Below are positions 33,206 through 46,086 of a DNA stretch of 64,000 nucleotides, piece after piece. The notes beneath the pieces were generated by a model that searched no databases, had not been told where the DNA came from, and saw only the letters and a list, made by a program, of their open reading frames with translations. The stretch is from Fallopia convolvulus (taxonomy: Eukaryota; Streptophyta; Magnoliopsida; Caryophyllales; Polygonaceae). Made by a program: the position numbers and the translations under genes. The stretch's first letter is position 1; each line of letters begins with the position of its first letter. The stretch lies in assembly GCA_964016875.1 (NCBI GenBank), contig OZ024724.1, positions 53,136,438 to 53,200,437 on the forward strand, written 5' to 3'.

Positions 33206-34402
33206 ATGGTAACCAACAACAACCAGACTTGTATTCACCGAGCGGCGTCGGCTGATCCTTGCAAAGGCTCATGCTGCGAATCCAACTACGTGGATGAATG
33301 CTTGTTAGTTGAAATCTTCAAAAGAATGCCGGCGAAAAGTTTGTGTCACATGCGATGCGTTTGCAAGTCGTGGAACTCTCTTATCTCATCTCCGTTCGGG
33401 TAGCAAAAGGGTTGCGCTATGATGACCCTGATAGAGGGGTCCCTTCGTATGCCCTGTACGACCCGAATCATCAAGGAGTCCCTTTTGACCACCGGACCAC
33501 GTTCAACAGCCTTCCGTTTGAGCTCTCCCCTTTCCGAACCCGCCAACAAAATGGCCCCTTGTTCTTCTTTGATGTCATCCACGGCGTAGTTTGTCTTAGC
33601 TCTAATTCCATAGAACATCCCTATCAATCTGATTCTCCCACAATCCTTTGGAACCCTAGCATCCATAAGTATGCTGAGGTCCCAAACTCGCCTTTTCAAT
33701 TTGACGGAGGCCACGACCCTAACCAATATGCGCCCTCTTTAGGGTTCGGGTTCAATAGCCATACAAACCATTTCAAGGTGATGAGACTTTGGATGCCTAT
33801 CCAGTTTCAACCCCACACCGTCCGAGCTCCAAAACTGCCACTATTGTACAAGGTGTTCTCGCCCCAAGAGGGTGGTGTCAAGGCAGCGGTTGCTAGTCCC
33901 ATCCGACCTGGCAAAATCATCTCGAAAGCCAGCTTTTTCATGAACGGAACCATTCATTGGGTCATATCCGAGAAACGACTCGTAAAGAAGATTGGTGGTG
34001 GTCTTCGTCGTCGACCTATCGAATGCTACAGGGTGTTGATGTTCGATTGTGAACGTGAAGAGTTTACAACCATGAAACTTCCCAAAAGATTCAACAAGTG
34101 GAGGGAGGCCGTCATTACACCAATTTTTTTTAAATTCCGAGGTACGCTTGCAGTCATGATAATCACCTGGAAATCAACTACACTTTTGGGTTATGGAGGA
34201 GTATGGTGTGGCGAGCTCGTGGAAGGAGCTGCCTTCTTGTAATGAAGGTCGTTCCGAGTTCCTTGGTTGGATTTCACATGAAAGCATGTTCTTGGCGGAG
34301 GCCAAAACCCAAACGTTCTCCTATGTTAAAAAGCAGGACAATAACGATGGGAAGGTCTACTATGAGATTGACGGAAGAACCTGCGACCGCATACTAGTAT
34401 GA
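33206..34402 (+). pseudogene. F-box protein gene (CPR1-like, F-box associated domain), frame-broken
   Basis: From ATG 33206 the frame gives an F-box (YVDECLLVEIFKRMPAKSLC, CVCKSWNSLISS) and stops at 33401. A second frame continues as an F-box-associated domain (VVCLSSNS, TILWNPSIHKYAEVPNS, LGFGFNSHTNHFKVMRL, ASFFMNGTIHWV) to 34242, and a third piece resumes the first frame from 34193 (EEYGVASSWKELP). Such proteins are substrate adaptors of SCF ubiquitin ligases. The second break lies at a TTTT run near 34183, consistent with one extra T. The first break coincides with the point where similarity to copy 1 at 25588-26489 ends. Either a pseudogene or, less likely, two assembly errors. Confidence 0.8.
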
Positions 34403-35887
34403 GTACATGCATGTCACATTTTGTTTTTACGCTTCGTATAACGTTTTTCATGGCTTAAGGATTTGGAATTAGTTTGACATTTTTATGGAAACGGATTATG
34501 TGCAAATAAATCGCGAGTGCACTAAGGAGCAATGTATTTTTGAAAGGAAAGGTATTATAGCTATTACATAGGGAATTTTTCCATGTCAGATTCACAAACA
34601 TATAGCTTCATCCGGGTGATTATAAATTAGGATAATCCTGATAGATGACTCTTTATTATCATGTCAAGTTCATACGAAGTTATGTACATTTCTATGAACT
34701 ACCTGCATGAAAATAATACGACCCAACTTTATTGATGAGGCAATTTAAGTCCTATCTTAAATTTATTGTTTCTTTTATCACTTGAAGAAAATAAAAACTA
34801 ATATGCTCCATTTGTGTCCAAAAAAGGCAAATATCTCCTAGACGATTTGACATGCTGCCACTTTGTTATTATCATGCCACATGTGACAACAACAATTGCA
34901 ACCAAAGCATTCCACTACACAAATAAAAAAAGTCCCCCCACCGCAAACCATAAAATGAAATTGATAAATTTTCCTGCCTAAAAAGCATCACAAGAACAAG
35001 GAAAAATAAAACTCACCTAACCTAATTTCCTGGCTTGTACATTTGGGTTTTCAAGAGCCGTTGAACTCCACTAGAACAGCATAAAACTGCCTGTTTCGGA
35101 GAAAGTAACACACTAACACCGGAAAGCCAGAAAAAAAAAATACACAAAGCTGTAAGCTTCAAGAAAATAATGTACCTTCCCATGTAAGAGTAACTTTCTA
35201 GAAAAGATCATCAAAAATCAACCAACTAGCTCAACCATTATCATAGCTGGAATGAAACTATAGACATTCAACACACTTGACAATGAGGGTTTTTGATATA
35301 TGAAAGCAAATTACTTTGCTTTAGATTGCAGAGTCTACAAATGTGAAAGCAACCCAACAGTTCCAAATAGGAATATCAAGACATAGACCATTCATCTTGC
35401 GTACCTGATTCAGCAAGCGACGGCCTACCCACAATTTACATTTGATACTACTCAAACAATGAGATACAATAGACTTTGCATTAGTCGGGCAGCATCTCTT
35501 GATATGAAGCTTCTCTAAGATGAAGATACTAAGTAGAAATATTCATAATTCTTTTGATTTCTCTCATCATTTATAGAGAAGATGGGGTTTTTTCCATTAC
35601 ACAAAAACAGCTGCTATGCGTTTCATCATTGGCCTGCCACTTCCATGGCTTGGACCTGAAAATGCATGCAGCCGGATGATATTTTTTTACCAATCATATA
35701 CGGGTACATTGTACAAAAACAACATTGTATATCCACTCTAGCAAATTCGGGGCAGTATTCATTTCCTTCTCTTAGGTGCTCCCACTATGGTGTCGATCCA
35801 GAAGTTTTATGTTGTTTGGTCCGTTTTAGGATTCATGACGAGACAAACCAAGTCCTACACATGAACAGAGTACATTCTCTAGTTCTG
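34403..35887. other. Intergenic DNA
   Basis: The right half probably includes the 3' untranslated region of the minus-strand DUF7036 gene, whose stop codon is at 35888. No other gene or element is apparent. Confidence 0.5.
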
Positions 35888-37946
35888 CTACAGTTGCAGT
35901 AGCAGGGTTATGAACAGAGTCAATAGCCATGGAGCTGCTGGAAGAGGACCAGCATAAGCTGCAAATGACAAAAAACATAATTTTTGAATGGTCATACAAT
36001 CATTCAGCATGACTTCAATTGTAAATTTATGCATCAACCAGCAAAAGAAATACAGAACTAAATTTTGCAAAACCAACAGTTAGTTTGCATTAATCTTGTG
36101 AGATGAGTATATGACATGTCTACATCTTATATTCTGCTTTATTACCCTTGAAAACAATACTATTTTTTCATGCAATTAATATATTTTGTGCAATGTAAAA
36201 AGAGTGAAAAGACTGATCAGAACAGGATTTAGAAAAAGGCAAACATGAGGACTCACATGGAGCTGGAGCAGGTGCCATTGATGGCATTTTATCTGGAGGC
36301 TCCGGATCTGATTCACGGGCTGGTGCAGGATCCCTGTGAGCTAATATAGCATGATGTAAGGGGCTTAAAGGAGCCCTGGAAGAGACAGGTGGCACAGCAC
36401 GTCGAGGAGGCAAAGCAGTATGATGGTGATTTGGAGAGATTTTGGGTGCAAAACTTGGAGGCTGAACATGCTGCTTTGGAACATTCCATCGATGTCTTCT
36501 CCCAAATTCATACCTACAGCCAGGGGGCTTGGACCCATAGCTTTTCACATGCGCTGGTGCAGGTGCAGGTGCAGGTGAACTTTTCACAGGTTGGGGTTGC
36601 CTTTTCACTGGAGAAGATGATGGTGAATAGACGGGGCCTGGATGAGCATCATGGTGATGGTGATGATGGTGGTGGTGGTGGTGATGGTGATAGGGACGAG
36701 GATAAGCTGAAGGGGCGGGAGTTGGGGCCCGTGAGGAATTATCAAGTGAGTGTTGTAAAACTGAGGAAAGGCTAACCTGCTTGACCTTTCCAAACACAGT
36801 GTGATTCAGACCGAGGTTTCTAGAATGAGAGCCTGTGATGGTTTGGGCCAACTGCTTCAGCCTAGGCAGGGAAGAATTAACACCAACTGCTAGCAAAACA
36901 GATGTCTGAACAGTAACAGGTGGCACCACCGTGGAACCTCTGTAATTTGTCAAGCTAATGTACAGGTTCTGCAAATTTTGTAAGAGAAGATGATCAGTAT
37001 AACCAATATTGAATAGAAAAACAGCCAAATTCAAATATAAGCAATGAGTCAATTATTGTCTCAAATCAAAAGAACTGGGTTTATTAAGCAGGAGAAAAGG
37101 TGCTTATTGGTTAGATTTGCATTTACAAATCTTGAACTGTAAAGAGTGGTCTCCTCTGTATGTGCAGAAAAGGTAATAAAATAATCAAGGATTGTGGTAA
37201 AGGGAGAGTTAATGCTACCAACCTCATTAGGATTCAGATTCAATCCAGACTTTAACTGGCTTCTCAGCTCGTAAAAATCTTCTTGGATTTCATCGATTGG
37301 GTAATTAAGGGTGAAGTTGAACTGAACCTGGATTTGCTGAAGAAGAAATGCTTTCTGAAGAGGAGCAATAGTAATCCCCCTAGGAAACTTTAGCACCTCA
37401 AACATGTATGGTTCCCCAAACAATGATGTCGTCAATCGCAATGAAGTTTGATTTATTACAAGAGAAACAAAAGACGACCGAATCAAACTCTGGGAAGCTT
37501 TAGTCAATGGCGAATTCTTTGTTTGAGGGTCAACTCCAAACACAACTTTTGTTACATTTGGTTCAGATGAATCATCCAGATATAAGATAACCACCTGTTA
37601 CGCATCAACAAATTGAATCGGATTTCCTTCAGTACATAATTCATGGAGAATAGATAAAGCAACTGAGAAAGCACCAAGTCATAAGGGCTATATACCTTTG
37701 TATCGAGAATGTTTAGTTCATCAGAAATGTCAGATTCAAGCTGCGGTACATTGTCTTGCAATAATGAGATCGTCTTGTTAAGCTTAAAACTCGCCACAAT
37801 TGCATGACCTGTAATCACAAATATATATTAACTACATTAGAGTAGGTCCATAACAATTTAAAATTCAAAACAATACATTATATATCCTGTTCAAAGCCAC
37901 CGTGTTACCATAAACCCATAAGAAAGTACGAGGCATCTATTGGAAG

Positions 37947-37983
<37 letters not shown>

Positions 37984-39038
37984 CGTCTTTTTAGCATTGC
38001 TTCCTTCAACTTCTTACTTCTCCAAAAGTCCAAAAACAGCAAACCAACCACTAAATTAACACGGATTCAGTGAAATTGAGAGCCTCTAGAAGGGATACTA
38101 AGAATCGTTATGTAAAATTCAAAGCCATGTGTCACAACCACTGAAGAACTTCTTGAAATAGGACAAATCAGCTGCAATTTCTTTCAAGCTCTCAACGTTA
38201 TGACATGCCTCCTAAACATCGATACCACACCTACCCCCATCCAAGATGCATAAACTCAAGTATAGAATATCTGACTGATGAGTTAGGCCTTAAAAGGTTA
38301 GAAAATTAGAGTAACTGATCTAGACAAGACATCAGCAGTTAGTATTCGTGCATATAGACAAAAAATACCACATTTACTGCAAAGCCTTGACATTATTAAC
38401 TGGAGATTGAAGACTATCCCCTTGGAAACTGCAAATTTTGTTTCCAGAAAGCTTGCAACAAGTCATATAACGGTAACCCAAACATTATAAAGTTGGGAAT
38501 TGCACCGACCAGAAAGATCTGGACAAAATTAACCTAACTTAGAGCGCCAAGCTCAAATGTGCAAATTAAATTCAAATCAGGCACAATTAAGCACTAATCC
38601 GAACAAAAAATTAAACAAATGTAATTCCAACAAAAACGGGAAGAGGGAACACATGAGTGCATATAACTAGCATTTTTGGAAAAGACATTACAATCCAAGG
38701 GCAAGGCGATGGAATTTCTGTTCAAAGTAAAGCCGATAACAAGCATAGAACCAAAAAAAGCAAAACCTAATAGCCACTAGCTGCAAAGGGGATCCAAGAA
38801 TCTGACCTCGAAATCGCGGATCCAAATCCGAATCATCCGGATCTGAGAGATTTGAGAAAGGAGGGAGCCAGAACAAAGCAGAGAGGAAAACGGAAACCCC
38901 AAGCAACAGTACGAGCAAACACCTGAGGCCGAATATCCTAGAAATCCAGCTACACTTCCCTACGCTTCGTTCATTGGGGTTTTCATTACCACCAGCATCT
39001 CCATTAGCAGGTTGAGAAAGGTCCCCAGGCTTTCCCAT
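35888..39038 (-). CDS. DUF7036-family membrane protein, five exons, 499 residues
   Basis: Exons on the minus strand: 38807-39038, 37696-37808, 37223-37594, 36257-36968 and 35888-35958. All borders are GT..AG, phases agree, and the coding length is 1,500 nt. The protein has a charged N-terminus, a transmembrane segment at about 41-58 (LLVLLLGVSVFLSALFW), then a conserved extracytoplasmic region (GHAIVASFKL, PNVTKVVFGVDP, FEVLKFPRGITI, QLAQTITGS.., FGKVKQVSLS). This pattern matches plant DUF7036 proteins, whose function is unknown. The C-terminal third is Pro/Ala/His-rich with about 13 consecutive His (from 333), and ends in a hydrophobic tail (LLTLFITLLLQL) that could be a GPI-type signal or second membrane anchor. 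Intron 1 carries an (AT)n tract near 37950-37978. Confidence 0.85.
37949..37978. repeat. (AT)n microsatellite in DUF7036 intron 1
   Basis: About 14 uninterrupted AT units, a likely length-variable site. Confidence 0.8.
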
Positions 39039-40220
39039 CTCAAATGTGGCTTCACTGTGAGGTCAGATTTCTCGGCCAGCTCTGTACTCGTCTGAATTCC
39101 GAACAGTGGACTGCCATGTAGGAAGCCTGGGAGTGGATCCAGAGAGGGAGATGGTAGAGAACCTGGAAGAGAAAGCAAGAGAGAGAGTGGGTGATGGTTT
39201 AGGATTTGGGTGTTTGTGGTGGTGGAGTGAGAAAGGAGTGAAAACTTTAACTGCGGAACAAAAGGGTTTTTTGGAAGGAATACAAGCAACTTCGGTGGGT
39301 TATCTGTTCCATGTGATTTTTCAAATTAAACAATTTATTTCAAATACTTTGGGTTTGTAAGAAAAATAAATCGCAAGAGAGAAACTAGAAACAAGTGATC
39401 ACAATCAGATAAACAGTGATGCAACTATGCAAGTGGTGGTGGTGGGTGTTCAATTTAAACTTTGCACCTTCTGCGCACTTTGTAAAGTATTTGAATAGTT
39501 AAATACGGGAAAAATAAATAAATAAAAGATTGGTTTTAATGGAGGTTGAAGTGGATAGAATTGGGCAAGAAAGTGTGAATGTCTTTAAGAATTCCGAGGA
39601 AGGGGTGAAGGACGACTGGACAAGGGTGGATTGTGGAGTGTGAATAAAATTAACAAGAATTTTTAGAATGGTTTGACCATGGTGATTGATTTGTTGATAA
39701 TTAAATATAATCAAGAAAGATTTCTCTAAAAAAAACTCTTTTCAATAAAAAATTTTGAAGATAAATCAAACTCACTGAAATAAAAAATGGTGATCGTGTT
39801 ACGAAAATATATATTATATTTTTATAAGATAAGAGTCGAATAACCATATAAATTCGCTAGATTGAGAGAAATCTGACAGAATTGTCAGGCAATTAACATG
39901 AATGAACTAAAAAATAAGAGAAAAAACACGAATAAGAAACTTAATTGAACAAGTAAATCAAATAAAATTAGGCAAAATTAGGTCCCAACTAGATATTTTA
40001 GACTAATCCAAAATTTTCCTCAATCTATGAAAATCTTAAAAATGGATTGCATCTAGTCTTGATATGGATTGAATTTATGAAAAAAAAAACATTTTAGTTT
40101 TTAACTTTCTAATGACATTATTTAAAAAAAAATTCTAATGACATGTCTAATTCGTTACTTTTTTTAAAAAAAAAATATAAAAAGATCCATCACCTTCTCT
40201 TTTCTCCCGCAATTAAGTAG
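39039..40220. other. Intergenic DNA upstream of the DUF7036 gene
   Basis: The first part (39039 to about 39290) is presumably promoter and 5' leader of the minus-strand gene, with a GAGAGAG purine tract near 39170-39190. The rest is AT-rich without a recognisable element. Confidence 0.45.
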
Positions 40221-40221
40221 C

Positions 40222-40380
40222 AACAATGCGATGAGGTCCTAGTCCAAGTAGCAAGTCCGGCGAAGCAGCGAAAAATGATGCAGCTTGTGGGTAAGGTTAT
40301 GTTTCTAAAATTGATTTTCGCTTCTTCACCTATTATGAAAAATGATTGTTGATTTGTATCTAGAATTTGCATTTACAAAT
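40222..40380 (+). repeat. ~155-bp direct repeat, copy 1
   Basis: The segment from GAGGTCCTAG to GCATTTACAAATTA recurs at 40917-41075 with scattered substitutions and a short indel. It shares TTTTCGCTTCTTCACCTATT. The pair encloses 540 bp with a short broken ORF. Confidence 0.75.
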
Positions 40381-40720
40381 TACTCAATATGTCCCTTTTT
40401 GTTTGACAAAAAGGACTAAAAAAATAAATTTTAAGACAAATCTATAAGTACAGTATAATAGAGCATTTAATGCTCAATCAATCAAACTCATTTCAACTTA
40501 TTTTTTACTTGGTTTTAACAGGAAAATCTGCACAAATCCATAGAAACCAATATTCAATCAATAGAAATTCAAATTGAAGTTCCAATCAACAAATCAAATT
40601 GCAGCATTACAAAACCACATATTACAATTTTATAGAAGATATGAGTATTTACAAGGGTTAGATTCACACATTCATTGAAGCATTTAATGTAAAAAAAATT
40701 GCACCATTGACTTGGAAAGA

Positions 40721-40918
40721 ATGGCTTCAACAGTATTCAACTTAAATGAAGAGCAACTTTTAGAAAATTAAAATGTTAATGGAGAGTACGAATTTGATTT
40801 TAATGTGCCACCAAGGGACATGGAAGAAGAAGCACATCTTCATCAACTCAATCATGAAGCACGAGAGCAAAGACTGAAAAAGATGTGCTTTTTAGTCCAC
40901 AATCCATCAATTTCATGA
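40721..40918 (+). pseudogene. Short broken ORF between direct repeats
   Basis: A frame from ATG 40721 reads MASTVFNLNEEQL, hits TAA after 16 codons, then continues with NVNGEYEFDFNVPPRD and HEAREQRLKKM to a TGA at 40916-40918, at the start of the second direct repeat. The D/N-L-N-x-P style N-terminus is reminiscent of plant mariner-like transposase starts, but the evidence is too thin to assign. Confidence 0.3.
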
Positions 40919-41075
40919 GGTCCTAGCCCGAGTAGCAAGTCCAGCGAAGAAGCGACAAATGATGTAGCTTGTGGAGTTGCGGATAAGGTTATTGTTCTAA
41001 AATTGTTTTTCGCTTCTTCACCTATTATGAAACTGATTTTTCATCTGTATCTAAAATTTGCATTTACAAATTATT
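40917..41075 (+). repeat. ~155-bp direct repeat, copy 2
   Basis: Second copy of 40222-40380 in the same orientation. Confidence 0.75.
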
Positions 41076-42112
41076 ATATAAAATTTGACCTCACTATTTT
41101 CATGTTTTTATTTCTCCGTTCATTGTCCACCCTTGGCTTTGCCTTGTACTAGGTGACTTGTTGAAAATGTTGATGGTGTACGTATAATACTTCAAAACGT
41201 ACTTGATATAACTCATTTTAATGTGTCACCCTCGCTCGGGAAGTGAATATGGGTATATTACTCATAAGGCTTTGTTTGCCTAGTGTTTTTTTTGCCACGA
41301 TGACGAGTGTCTCGTGTCATTGGCCAAATGCTATGTTGACTACACGCGCGCTGCATTGCCTAATTGGTTGCCAAGGGCATGCCATTGTCTTTGGCGCACA
41401 ACTTCCATAACTCATGGTGTGTGCTTCTTCTCGCTCGCCTCACAAGTCACAACCCCCCTTCTGCTTTCCACGCCACCAACCACACTCTCTCCTCCTAAAC
41501 TGCCTCACCTCTGATCCGCCCTCCACACCCCTCTCTTCAACCATCGGAGATGACCATAGTCGGTCGTCGTATCCTCGCTCTACACTCGCCGGCCGACCCA
41601 CAACGAACACCACCGAGGTAAGACGTCAATCCCTTGTGTCTTACTCTTTTGTTCAACTAGTTATAGATCGATTGATTTTGCTCGGCCTTACAATTTGGTA
41701 TAGCAAAGTAAGCTGACTGGTTGCACTTGGAAATTTGATTACCCAATTTGACTGCTTCAATCAATTCTCATTAGTTGTTAGCATTCCCGTAATTCTTGAC
41801 TAATAAGATTGCATACTTACACCTAATTGGGGGAAATTAGTCTGGTTAGCTGGTCCTCAAGTCCCTGTTCTAATTTTTTCAGTTTTGGACTGATGCCTAA
41901 CCCTTCTCAACATGAAGGAAGAGTTTTTTTTTTTTTTTTTTTTTAAATTAGCATATCACCGAGCAAATTTCACTATCACAAATTATTGTAATAAAATATA
42001 TTGGAGTGTCTAAGCCAGCTTGGCTTGACGTATAGTATTGGCCGTAGCGCAGGCAACAGCAAGTGAATTAATAAATCTATGAGTTTTTGGGTCTCCAGAA
42101 GCTAGAGATAGA
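41076..42112. other. Intergenic DNA upstream of the P450 gene
   Basis: A CT-rich stretch (41400-41620) holds short overlapping frames without family resemblance. A 21-nt T run occurs at 41924-41944. The part nearest 42113 should contain the P450 promoter and leader, but I see no unambiguous TATA box. Confidence 0.45.
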
Positions 42113-44830
42113 ATGGAAGGAAACATAGCAACTGCAATTGCAATTGCAATAGCAGTGGGCGTGGTGGTGGCATGGGCATGGCGGGGGTTGAATTGGGTGT
42201 GGCTGAAGCCGAAGAAGCTGGAGAGGCAGCTGAGAGAGCAAGGCCTGAAAGGCAACCCTTACAGGCTTCTCCACGGCGACCTCCGAGACTACTCTAAACT
42301 CGCTAAAATGGCCAAGTCTAAACCCATTGCTCTCTCCCAACCCATCTTTCCCCGTGCTCTCCCTTTCCTCCATCACACCCTCCGCACCTATGGTATGTCT
42401 GTCTGTCACTCTCAAGTTATTCACATTCATTATTATTTGGATCTAGCTGTTACAGCTTCTACTAGCTCATCTCTTCTGATTCGGGTTGAAATTATGAATT
42501 GGGTTGGTTCATCTAAGCTGTGCAATTGGGTTGGTTCAGCTTCTACTACCTCCTTCTTGACCCCCGAGATTTCGCTGTAGCGAAACCTCACTGGGTCAAT
42601 GTTGATGTCGTTGGGTTGGCTCATCTGAATCTGTTTTGTTTTTTTTGGCAACTCACTGTTCCTTATTCCAAATGGGACCTTAGCTAACAACCTATTTTTG
42701 ATTTCTGTGGAATATTACCTCATTATTCGTAGTAGCACAGTTAATTAGTTGTGCACTTGTTTAACCAATTAATGCAGGCAAAGACTCCTTTGCCTGGAAC
42801 GGCCCGACGCCAGTGGTGAACATCACAGACCCTGAATTGATCAAACAAGTTCTTACCAAAATGCCAGAATTCCCCAAAACACCCAAGAATCCATTGGCTA
42901 AGCTGCTTGCTCCCGGATTGCCCAAGTATGAGGGTCAAAAGTGGGCAAAGCACAGGAAGATCCTGAATCCTGCTTTTCATATGCAAAAGTTGAAGGTTTC
43001 TCCCTTCTTTTTCCTTTTTCTCTACAAGTTATATATTAAGCATTCCTTTCTTGGGTATTTGCTTAAAGAAGGCTTGACTGATTTGTACAGTTGATGGTGT
43101 CGGCATTCTGCTTGAGTTGTGATGAGATGTTAAATAAGTGGAAGAAAGCAATTTCACTCAAAGAATCCTGTGAGCTCGATGTCCTTCCCTTTGTTGATAA
43201 CCTAGCAGGCGACATGCTGTCTCGGACGCTGTTTGGAAGCAACTATGAACAAGGAAAGAAGATCTTTCAACTCCAAAAAGAACAAGCTGTTCTTACCATG
43301 GAGATTCTACGTTCAACCAACTTCCCAGGAAAGAGGTGATTAACCTCAACCTGTATGCATATACAGTAAATATGTACCTATTCCTTCTCGTCCAATGCAA
43401 ATTTTCTTCATTTCATGACTTCAATTGAATATCTCATACTGCTTCCTTTCACAAGGATCTGCAGTTATTCTGTTGAGACTTGTACAAGTTAGCTAAGCTA
43501 GTTGCTTATAAGAGTGGACAGCTGTAGTTCTTCCAGAAGCCTCTGTGTAGAAGTATAAATGCCAGCCTACTGTCATGTGTGTTGTAATTCAGTTGTGCCT
43601 TACAATCTAATGAAAGAATTCCTTTTTTCCCAATGAATCTCTCAATTACAGAGTTTCACAGATTCCATAGCTATTTCTCCTGTAATAAATGTTTTCATGT
43701 AAGGGTTGCCTTTCAGGCCTTGCTCACAGATTCCATAGCTATTTCAATGTTTCCTGACTAGTTTCATTTTTGTACCAAGCTTCATGCCGACAGAAAGAAA
43801 TAGAAGAATGAAAGCAATCAACAAACAGATAAAGGATTCTCTTAGGCGGATAATTGACAAAAGAAAGCAGGCAATGGAAGCGGGTGAAGCACCAAAGGAT
43901 GACTTACTAGGAATGCTATTGGAGTCCAATCAGGATGAGATTCAGGCCCATGGGAATAACAAGAAAGCCGGGATGACAACTGAGGAGGTCATGGACGAGT
44001 GTAAACTCATCTACTTTGTCGGTAAAGAGAGTGTCTCATCACTTCTTGTCTGGATGGTCATTGTGCTGAGCCAGCATGGAGATTGGCAGGCGCGTGCTAG
44101 GGAGGAAGTTCTGCACACATTTGACAAGAATGAACCAGATTTCGAAGGGCTAAACAAACTCAAAACTGTAAGCTTCTCGGTGAGCAAGAAAATGAGATCA
44201 CGTATTCCTAAATTTCTCCATTATATTTCATTCCTCTATGATTAACCACTTCTATTCCGAATTAAAAAGAACAAAATAATTTTATCTAATAGTAAGAAAA
44301 TCTAAAAATTATCACCAACAATTTTAAACAACAGAATGGTGAAAAGTAGATTTGGGAAATAAGAGTTCTAGTGCTTGATTATATATGCTGTGGATGTTCA
44401 GGTAAACATGATAATCCATGAAGTCCTTAGGCTATACCCACCGGTGGCCATGGTTTCTCGTTCTGTTGCAAAGAACGGGGTAAGGCTAGGAGAGTTGAAT
44501 CTGCCGGCGGGTGTGCAAGTGCAACTACCCATCATGTCAGTTCATCATGACCCGGAGATTTGGGGTGAGGATGCGATGGAGTTCAAACCGGAGAGGTTTT
44601 CAGAAGGCGTGTCAAAGGCGACGAAAGGGCTCAACTCGTTCCTGCCGTTCGGGTGGGGGCCTCGGCTATGTATAGGGCTCAACTTTGCAATGCTAGAGGC
44701 AAAGGTGGCACTGGCTATGATTTTACAGAGATACAGCTTTCAGCTTTCACCATCTTATGCTCATGCTCCCTACACTGTCAAGACTCTTATACCACAGCAT
44801 GGTGCTCAGATTATACTGCATCCGCTCTGA
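42113..44830 (+). CDS. Cytochrome P450, CYP72A type, five exons, 519 residues
   Basis: Exons: 42113-42392, 42778-42995, 43091-43335, 43780-44167 and 44402-44830. Borders are GT..AG, phases agree and the total is 1,560 nt. The N-terminus has an Ala/Ile-rich ER membrane anchor (about 5-25) and the CYP72-type LNWVWLKPKKLER motif. Conserved motifs are E384-V-L-R387, PERF 440-443 and the haem loop FGWGPRLCIG with Cys467. CYP72A enzymes are ER monooxygenases that oxidise terpenoids such as triterpenes, gibberellins or iridoids; the substrate here cannot be read. Odd point: the I-helix oxygen-activation motif, usually AGxETT, reads V-G-K-E-S-V at 328-333. Exon 4 joins to give Ser where relatives usually have Arg before FxPTxRNRRMK. 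It could be a diverged or weakened enzyme. Confidence 0.9.
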
Positions 44831-46080
44831 ATTTCCAGCTTGTTGGTTTGTGCAAAGAAGATGGTCCAGCACTCAGCACCTGCTTTGGACTTGTTGACAA
44901 TTCAATTTACATTTGATATCGTTGCTATTTGTGACTTCTCTGCAGCCAATGTCCTCATCCATCTTATATCACACTTGAACATGTAATGAGTCACTTTTGA
45001 GCTTACTACAATAAAGCCAATTCAGTAATGCTCAGGCAGGCCAGCTAGAAACCCAGAAAGAGGTCTCTCCCTATATGGCACTGCTGAAGGTTTTTACCTA
45101 GTACAATTGATCTTTGAGAAGACTCTGACCGACCTTAAATCTGATCAAGCAGCTTTGAAACTGAATTCAACTTCTCAAATTAAAAATGCATTATCGTTAT
45201 GTTTGAACTTGAGTTGTACAAGTGGCCGTCATGTTCATGAGTTCATCAATTGCTACTTGGACTAATTTGTAACACAGTAGATCACTAGAGCTTGCCATAT
45301 GTTTAATTTACTCCTGATCACCAGAAAAGTTATCTGAGTCACATAGCTTTGCAGGAGCATAATTAAGATGTACGGTTCAGTGACCATTCTTTTCTTTTTT
45401 TGACTGTAAAAACATTCTCTTAAGTAATTAATCAATTTATAGGTGATCCACCTCCTCAGGCAACTAAACTGGAAATGTCAAGTATATTACGATGCGATCA
45501 CACCTCCATTTCGTAGGACACCTCCATTTCGTATGCAAAACAAGACGGAGACTTCATTGACAAGCTCAACCAACCAGTCTTATGCGCATAGGCTACACAT
45601 ATTTCCTGACTTAGGCCGTAAGATTTGGATCAACATACACACAAATGGCCATGGCGGTTGCATGTTCTAAGCTTATCTGACTTAAGTCTCGTTTACGGTA
45701 TCTTGGGTGGTCGTCACTTGTCTTCTTGTTGACTATTTTGTCACCATGAGAAGTCACTTTATGGCTGGAAGCAAGCCATGAGACACATTATGCCAAGATC
45801 TCAATTTCTGTTCATTCAAAAGGTTGTGTCTATTCACAAAATGATTTTTCTTTGCTCACTTGTAAGGTTGGTTCCCCCTTCGTCTTCCTTGTCAAATCGA
45901 ACTTTAAGAAAATATAAATAGAAAGGTGCTCCTCATTTTTCAACCCCAACCCATTAGCCTCAGCCAGTCAGCCACCTCCCCTCCGTCACTTACGACTTGC
46001 ATCTAGCTGCTTTCTTGCCTCTCCTTGCTAGACTAATAACACTTCCACAACAAGCATTACGAATCCAATGTCCTCAGTTT
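44831..46080. other. Intergenic DNA between the P450 and VQ genes
   Basis: The left part holds the P450 3' untranslated region. Nothing else with gene or element structure is visible. Confidence 0.5.
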
Positions 46081-46086
46081 GTAGTT

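Noticed and set aside
41314..41716. CT-rich open frames upstream of the P450 gene
   Set aside because: Low complexity, overlapping phases and no similarity. More likely non-coding.
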